Below, in pieces: positions 54,721 through 64,000 of a stretch of DNA of 64,000 bases. Origin of the DNA: Nissolia schottii (lineage: Eukaryota; Streptophyta; Magnoliopsida; Fabales; Fabaceae). The notes under the pieces were generated by a model. It was given only the letters and a program-made list of their open reading frames with translations. It was not told the origin of the DNA and did no database searches. A program made the position numbers and the translations under genes. Where the stretch lies: the NCBI GenBank assembly GCA_003254905.1, contig QANU01108284.1:218884-282883 (forward strand), in the 5' to 3' direction. Numbering within the stretch: the first letter of the stretch is position 1; each line of letters starts with the position of its first letter.

Positions 54721-55084
54721 TTATTGGGGCAACTAGGAAGCACGGGTACGACATCATGTGCAACACATATACGACACAAAACGTATTCAAAACAATTTTT
54801 TGAAATTATAGGATACAATATGATCATGGTAAGTGATAAAATTAAACATAAAAAATAATATTATAAAAGAAATTATAACCATAAAATAGATGTATTTTAC
54901 CTAAAAAAATACCAAGACTATAATTATTATATAATAATTATAATATAAAGTGAAATTCACATTTGAAAGAAATGGCAAAACACAACACCACTAGGGCAAA
55001 TGTGTCCGTGGTATTCTTGCCGTATCCAAGCAGCCTCGGAGGAGTGTCCGTGCTTCATAATGCAACTGTTCAACAAGTAAGATG
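54721..55084. other. Spacer, no feature recognised
   Basis: AT-rich DNA between the LINE remnant and the kinase exon remnant. Confidence 0.5.
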
Positions 55085-55235
55085 GCACGATGCGTGCCCA
55101 ACTTTAGAATATGCAATTGAAGCTATATTTTTTCTAACAGAAAATGGAAAAACGAAGAAGGAGATTTTCTGTCACGACTTAAAAAAAAGGATCTTCACTG
55201 TAAAATCTGATGTCTTTAGTTACAGTCACGTTTAG
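55085..55235 (+). pseudogene. CRK kinase exon 6 remnant with internal insertion
   Basis: AGAATATGCAAT (LEYAI) matches the EYAM part of exon 6 in the neighbouring CRK genes. About 70 bp later, AAATCTGATGTCTTTAGTTAC (TVKSDVFSY) matches the KSDVFSFG part. In the intact gene only about 15 bp separate them. The match is at both DNA and protein level, but short. Confidence 0.45.
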
Positions 55236-57200
55236 TTTGGACTATTAAATATGAAGTTTTGGGGCTGAGCATAGGTTGGTGGAGTATGTACGTGAATTTT
55301 GTTTTGTTTTCAGTGGGAATCTCAAATAAAGGCAGACAATAATGTCTCCGCAAATCACAATATGTACACATCAATCGTGGGTTGGTATGATTGTGGCACT
55401 ATTTTGTTCTTTTTGGTGAGAATGATAGCGCATTATCTTTTGTTCATGTGGATACCTGAAGGCATGTTGAATATAAAATGACTGAGTGGAAACGACAATT
55501 TGTAAAAGAAAAGAAAAAGCAGAGGTTGGGGAAGAACATGGGGGAATGAACTATAGTACTCTGCCGGGGGATAATAATATCTTGATATATATTACAGTTG
55601 TGGTATACGTACATCAAAAACCATACACCATACATACACCTCGTATTTATATGCATAAAGTTTGTGTTTTAACTCATGTAATGTTTGTGCACTCGTGAAA
55701 ATAAAGTTTGTGCATTATTAATAGTGTATGTATATGTGTATGAAATTGGGTGTACATGTAGCATTTTTGTATATATTATTATCAAAAAGACAAATTAACA
55801 TCATGATAACTATAATCACTATTCAATTCAAAGTTTTACTATAGAAAGAAGATTGATGGCTTGTTTGGGTTAATTTTAAGAGGTGACAAAGCATTTTTAT
55901 GTTGTGTTTAATATTAAAAATAAGATAATGAAATAGAGATACAAGTATACAAAATTCTTATATTTTTTATATTTCACTAAAATTGGGATAAAAAATATAA
56001 AAATTTGTCTAGACACATAGAATTGGAACAAATTTTTTTTTGTCTTTGTCTATGAGTTTTTGTCTTCCTTGTATTTCATGTGATACCAAACATAGTCTTG
56101 TTTAGTACAAGAAGTAGCAATTCTTTCCTTTAGGAAAAATAAAATGAATGTAAACCACCTGTTCATCAACATGCATAATTTGTAGGTTTGGAACACTTTC
56201 TTTTGTTAGAATTTGTTTTTTTTCCTTTCTCTTGGTTGGGATGTTATGTGCCCTGTGAACAGCGCTTTCTTTGGTCTTTTTTTTGTTTGTTTGTATTTTT
56301 CTACTATTTCCTAAAGACTAGGATTGGATCTTGGTTTTAGGGGTGGCCTTAAATTGGTAGAGCGTAGCTAGCTGGCTATCTAGGTGGACCATGGTTCCTT
56401 TGTTGCTATCACTTTTATATATTCTAATTTGAGATGTGTTATTTAGACTCGTTGATTTTAGAATGCTCCATCGATTGACTAATTATTTATCATTGTATGA
56501 AATTTTATTGCAACATGCATCTTATTAATAGTGAATGATTAGTAAGTCAGCATGATATTCTATAATCAACAAGATCTCAATGATAGAAACAACAATTGTT
56601 TTTTCAGAAAAATTATTTGTACATGGAGAATTAGACATTGTATGAACATATTAGAGAGTGACAGACACAAAGTATCAATTGTTATTTCTTAACACTCATC
56701 CGTTCGGTTGACTCACCCTCCCCTCAAATTCTGAATGCAAGAGAAAAGAAATAAATTCTTTCATGTGTGAAATGCATATGACAAGATTATGAGCACATCC
56801 TTAACATTGATTTTTTATCTTTTTAACTTTTTATTTTTTTAAGGTAATTTAAAGTCGTGTGTACTTTTCGCATGAGAGGATCCATTCTCTATAACAAATG
56901 GGTAGAAAATGAATTAGAGCCAGAATATATATCTAAATGTTAAACTTGGTTGTTCCAATTACAATGGTTGGCTGCCAAACCATAATGGAGGCATTACATA
57001 CAATGGTTGCTAACTACTTGCCATCTGCGGGGGTGAGACTGACAAAGCGGGCTTTTAGTTGCTGCAATATTGTTTCATTTCTTGGATAAAATACTTAAAG
57101 TGCGTAGGGCTAGCATAATCATAACTCCACAATGAAAAAGACCAAATAGCATGATATATAGCTATATTGAAATATTTTGATCCCTATTCAATTCTAAGAT
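55236..57200. other. Spacer upstream of the intact CRK gene, with a duplicated block
   Basis: The stretch 55275-55560 resembles 58740-59090 in intron 1 of the intact CRK gene (for example TTGAATATAAAATG then GAGTGGA, and GTTCAT(A/G)TGG). No gene was recognised in the remainder. Confidence 0.5.
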
Positions 57201-57207
57201 TATAAAG
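57201..57207 (+). promoter_or_regulatory. Candidate TATA box of the intact CRK gene
   Basis: TATAAAG lies 54 bp before the ATG at 57261, giving a start site near 57232. Position is the only support. Confidence 0.4.
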
Positions 57208-57260
57208 AAGGAAGATTCATCCCGCCAACAAATCTTCATGCTTCCCCTCCTTTACCAACT

Positions 57261-61267
<4,007 letters not shown>

Positions 61268-63261
61268 TACAAGGGTGTGGTATATTATATATGTTGTTAT
61301 TATATAATAATTATGGAACATAGAACTGAGCGAGCTATTTCAAAACATATTGGGACAAAATCGTCCACAGTTTTTGGAAATAATTGAAATGAAAATATAA
61401 TCTATCCGTGAGTGCAAGTGCAACTAATGATTGAAAAATTCAGAAGACTGGGACAACGACGGTTATAATTTAGGCAATTCTACTCCTACCTCCTGGAAAC
61501 TTTTGAAACCTGCCTTGATTAAATTCAGAATTCTATAAATTAGAAAGAAACTATGCAAATTCTATGACACATTTTATCGAACATCTGTCCGTAAAATGGA
61601 AACGGTCATGTCATATAGAGATTACCCACGAATTATAATTGACGGAAAAATTACCTGCATGAAGTTGTGGGTAAAACTGGAAAGGAAAATGCTACTTAGT
61701 TAGAGAGGTGATTAGGTGGTTATATCATGTTTGGCGTCAAAATAACACCCCAAGATCACGTGAATGCCAATGCCTTGAGTGCGGGACAAATTAGCTATAA
61801 TAGTAGCCCTAGCAAGCGGTGTAGACACAAAGTCTTTTGTACACTAATTGGTATTTGTATGATGGAGAGCGGGATACAAAGTTGAAAATGAAGAACCAAA
61901 TGCCGCGGCCACCATATTCAACAATTCCGTGGGCAAGTTTGGAGGGGAGATTTAGAATCAACCTTGGCTTTTCTCAAGAAACGCAAGATGCTACGGTGCG
62001 ACTTTCTATGTATTGATTCTTTATTTATTATATATTTTTTTGAATATTGTAAATGGAAATAATAGATAATAACGTTTTATACAACATATTAAATGTGTTT
62101 CATAAAATTAAGATTCTCTATATTATCTATATTAATTATGCACGCAAAAACATAACTCTTAAGTAAATTCTTAGATGTTAGTTTTCTTGGATGTTAGTTT
62201 AAAGTTTAAAACAAAAGCAAATATGAATAGAGTAAATAGTACTTTAACCTTTTATATGGTTGTTCTTGTGCACTTAATTCTCTAACGTTTAAAATTGTGA
62301 ATTTTACCACTTTAAGGTTTTTTTAATTGTTTAAAAAAAGACTTTCTTTTATTTTTATGGACAAAATTACCATTTTTTTAACATAAAAAAAAAATCTCCT
62401 ACAGCCTTCCTCATTGTCCATCTCCACAACCACTGCCACCAACAAGTTTAGTTCTAATTGTAGCCCGTGTCAGCTAGCGACCGTCTCACTAACCACAGCA
62501 TCATCAGCACCAGCCACATCATCCTCTTGAGACATGTGCAAACTAAGCTTACAAAGGAAAGTGACTATATTTATTTTCCTTTACAAGATTGGTTTGTGTC
62601 AATCTCAAGAAAGACGATGTAACTGATGCTGATGTAGTGGTTGGAGAGTTGGTCGTTGGCTGATTGGTACCGGTTTCAACTGAAATTGACCTCACCAGCA
62701 ACAATAGTTGTAGCGAGAAAAGGAGATGGACAATGAGAGAAGATGTGTCTGATGATGAATGAGAGTTTTTATTTTATTTTTTAAAGTTCATGTGCAAGGG
62801 TGACGTCCCATGCACAACATGGATGTCCCCCTAGCTACACATTTTTAAAGTTAAGTGTACAAGAGCAATAACATAAAGAGATAAATAACTATTTAGCCGT
62901 ATGAACAAGAAAAAGTACAGATTGTGGATTTTAAACTTGAAATAAACAAAGAGATGTGCATTTTAGCACGGCTACAATTTCGCACGAGCACCATTCCGTT
63001 GAATAAAAATTAATAATTTCGCATGGACGGTGGAAGGACTTCTAACACCAACTTGTTGTGAAAATAGCATTTTTGATAAAAGTAACCTACGAAGCTTGCC
63101 AGCCCCTTATGGCGTGCTTGGCTTAATTTGAATCGGCATATATATTTTATTTTAATCATAGCCATAGAGGCATGTATCACAAGCTCCAGGTGGTGGCACC
63201 CACAAAAGGTGCCTTTACTCTTCCCAACTAAAATGTTTACTGAAATTACCAGGACAGATCC
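61268..63261. other. Spacer between CRK copies
   Basis: AT-rich DNA; the first part carries the 3' UTR of the intact CRK. The stretch 62400-62760 is richer in GC but has no domain in any frame. Confidence 0.5.
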
Positions 63262-64000
63262 GTGGCTTCTCTCAAGTTTGTCGTCATACTCTTGCCTGTT
63301 GTTGTTAGCTTCCTCCTCAATTTTGCTTTGTACGTTTGGTAACAACTCCAATCGAACCTCAACACCCTCCTCAGATCTGTGGACAGTGCATCTCAAAGGC
63401 AACCGAACCACTAACCTCAAGTTGCTAATTTTTCAACCAGGCCATCGCTATGTACGACATGTGCATGGTTCGGTATTCCAACCACCACTACTTCTCCATC
63501 GTGGACACTTCACCTGTGGCTTTTGGCCCAAGTGCCGCCAATATCTCAAACCATGCAAGCTTCTCATGTTTGTGGTTGGTCGCAGTGAACAGAACAGCAC
63601 AAGAGGCAGCCAATATTAGTATTAATCCTGCGGGCGCCATATTAATGTTTTATATTTTTAGGGCATTCTTCTCGATGGACAAGAGACTCTCAATAAGTTC
63701 TAAGCAAGGTGTAATTGAGTTCAGGAGTAAGATTTTATTAATTGCAAGGCTTCAACATAGAAATCTTGAGGCACTTGTCTTGAGGAGCAAGAGAAAATAT
63801 TTATTTATGAATACGTGACAAACAAGAGTCTTCATTACTTTTTATTTGGTTTGAATCTTTTGACCTTCAACTCTTAATCGATCTAAAATTCATGCAATAT
63901 GTTTACTTTTCAATGCATTATGTATCTTAATTCTGCACATGAAATAAATTCTAAGGCAATATATTCTTTTTTTATTCATAATTTTGTAGATACTCAACAT
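63262..64000 (+). pseudogene. Decayed CRK copy C, runs off the right edge
   Basis: A signal-peptide-like stretch begins at GTG 63262 where ATG would be expected (ASLKFVVILLPVVVSFLLNF) and ends at TAA 63340. In other frames DUF26 wording follows (AIAMYDMCMVRYSNHHYFSI, 63443-63503). The membrane-span exon and the P-loop exon are missing. A kinase exon 4 remnant lies at 63662-63848 (GILLDGQE; LLIARLQHRNL), shortened and without the AVK segment that holds the catalytic Lys. The acceptor and first bases of exon 5 (TTTGTAG then ATACTCAACAT) begin at 63990. It cannot encode a functional receptor. Confidence 0.8.

Overview
This window is nuclear DNA from a flowering plant, most likely a eudicot and possibly a legume. 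The evidence is AT-rich intergenic DNA, GT-AG introns, plant-specific gene families, and many plant-type transposon and retrotransposon remnants. The legume guess rests on recalled resemblance only. No bacterial or viral system, CRISPR array, operon or tRNA gene was seen. Two N gaps (32431-32857 and 43739-43806) and several single Ns show a draft assembly.

Left part (1-31 kb): the 5' end of a polyubiquitin gene (minus, with leader intron, TATA box and G-box); an intact ten-exon ER-type DnaJ gene (minus, DNAJC25/ERdj7-like); a C20-type gibberellin 2-oxidase gene (plus) with a 3.8 kb first intron holding a short copia-derived element; a pyruvate,phosphate dikinase regulatory protein gene (plus); and a five-exon gene for an uncharacterised, probably tail-anchored membrane protein (minus), rebuilt here from splice sites. 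A large solo LTR with a perfect 5-bp target duplication follows.

Middle part (31-49 kb): gene-poor DNA with two CACTA-type non-autonomous transposons, a LINE RNase H remnant, a copia gag and LTR remnant, a dispersed repeat carrying a nested hAT-like insertion, and one single-exon NDR1/HIN1-like (NHL) gene.

Right part (49-64 kb): a cluster of cysteine-rich receptor-like kinase (CRK, DUF26/Gnk2) genes. One copy (57261-61267) is open across seven exons (655 aa). Around it lie a frameshifted copy (49215-52022), an inverted copy with deletions that join its ectodomain to its kinase (53102-54114), a kinase exon remnant (about 55085-55235), a partial exon-1 duplicate inside intron 1 of the intact gene, and a decayed copy running off the right edge. 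This is the usual birth-and-death pattern of CRK clusters.

The genes do not form one pathway. They are independent loci: protein turnover, ER folding, gibberellin inactivation, chloroplast PPDK control, and membrane or surface signalling. The points most worth following are the cysteine-depleted first DUF26 domain of the intact CRK, the palindrome cluster in the solo LTR, the near-perfect foldback element at 7365-7662, and the foreign-looking reading frame in the copia-derived element of the gibberellin oxidase intron.
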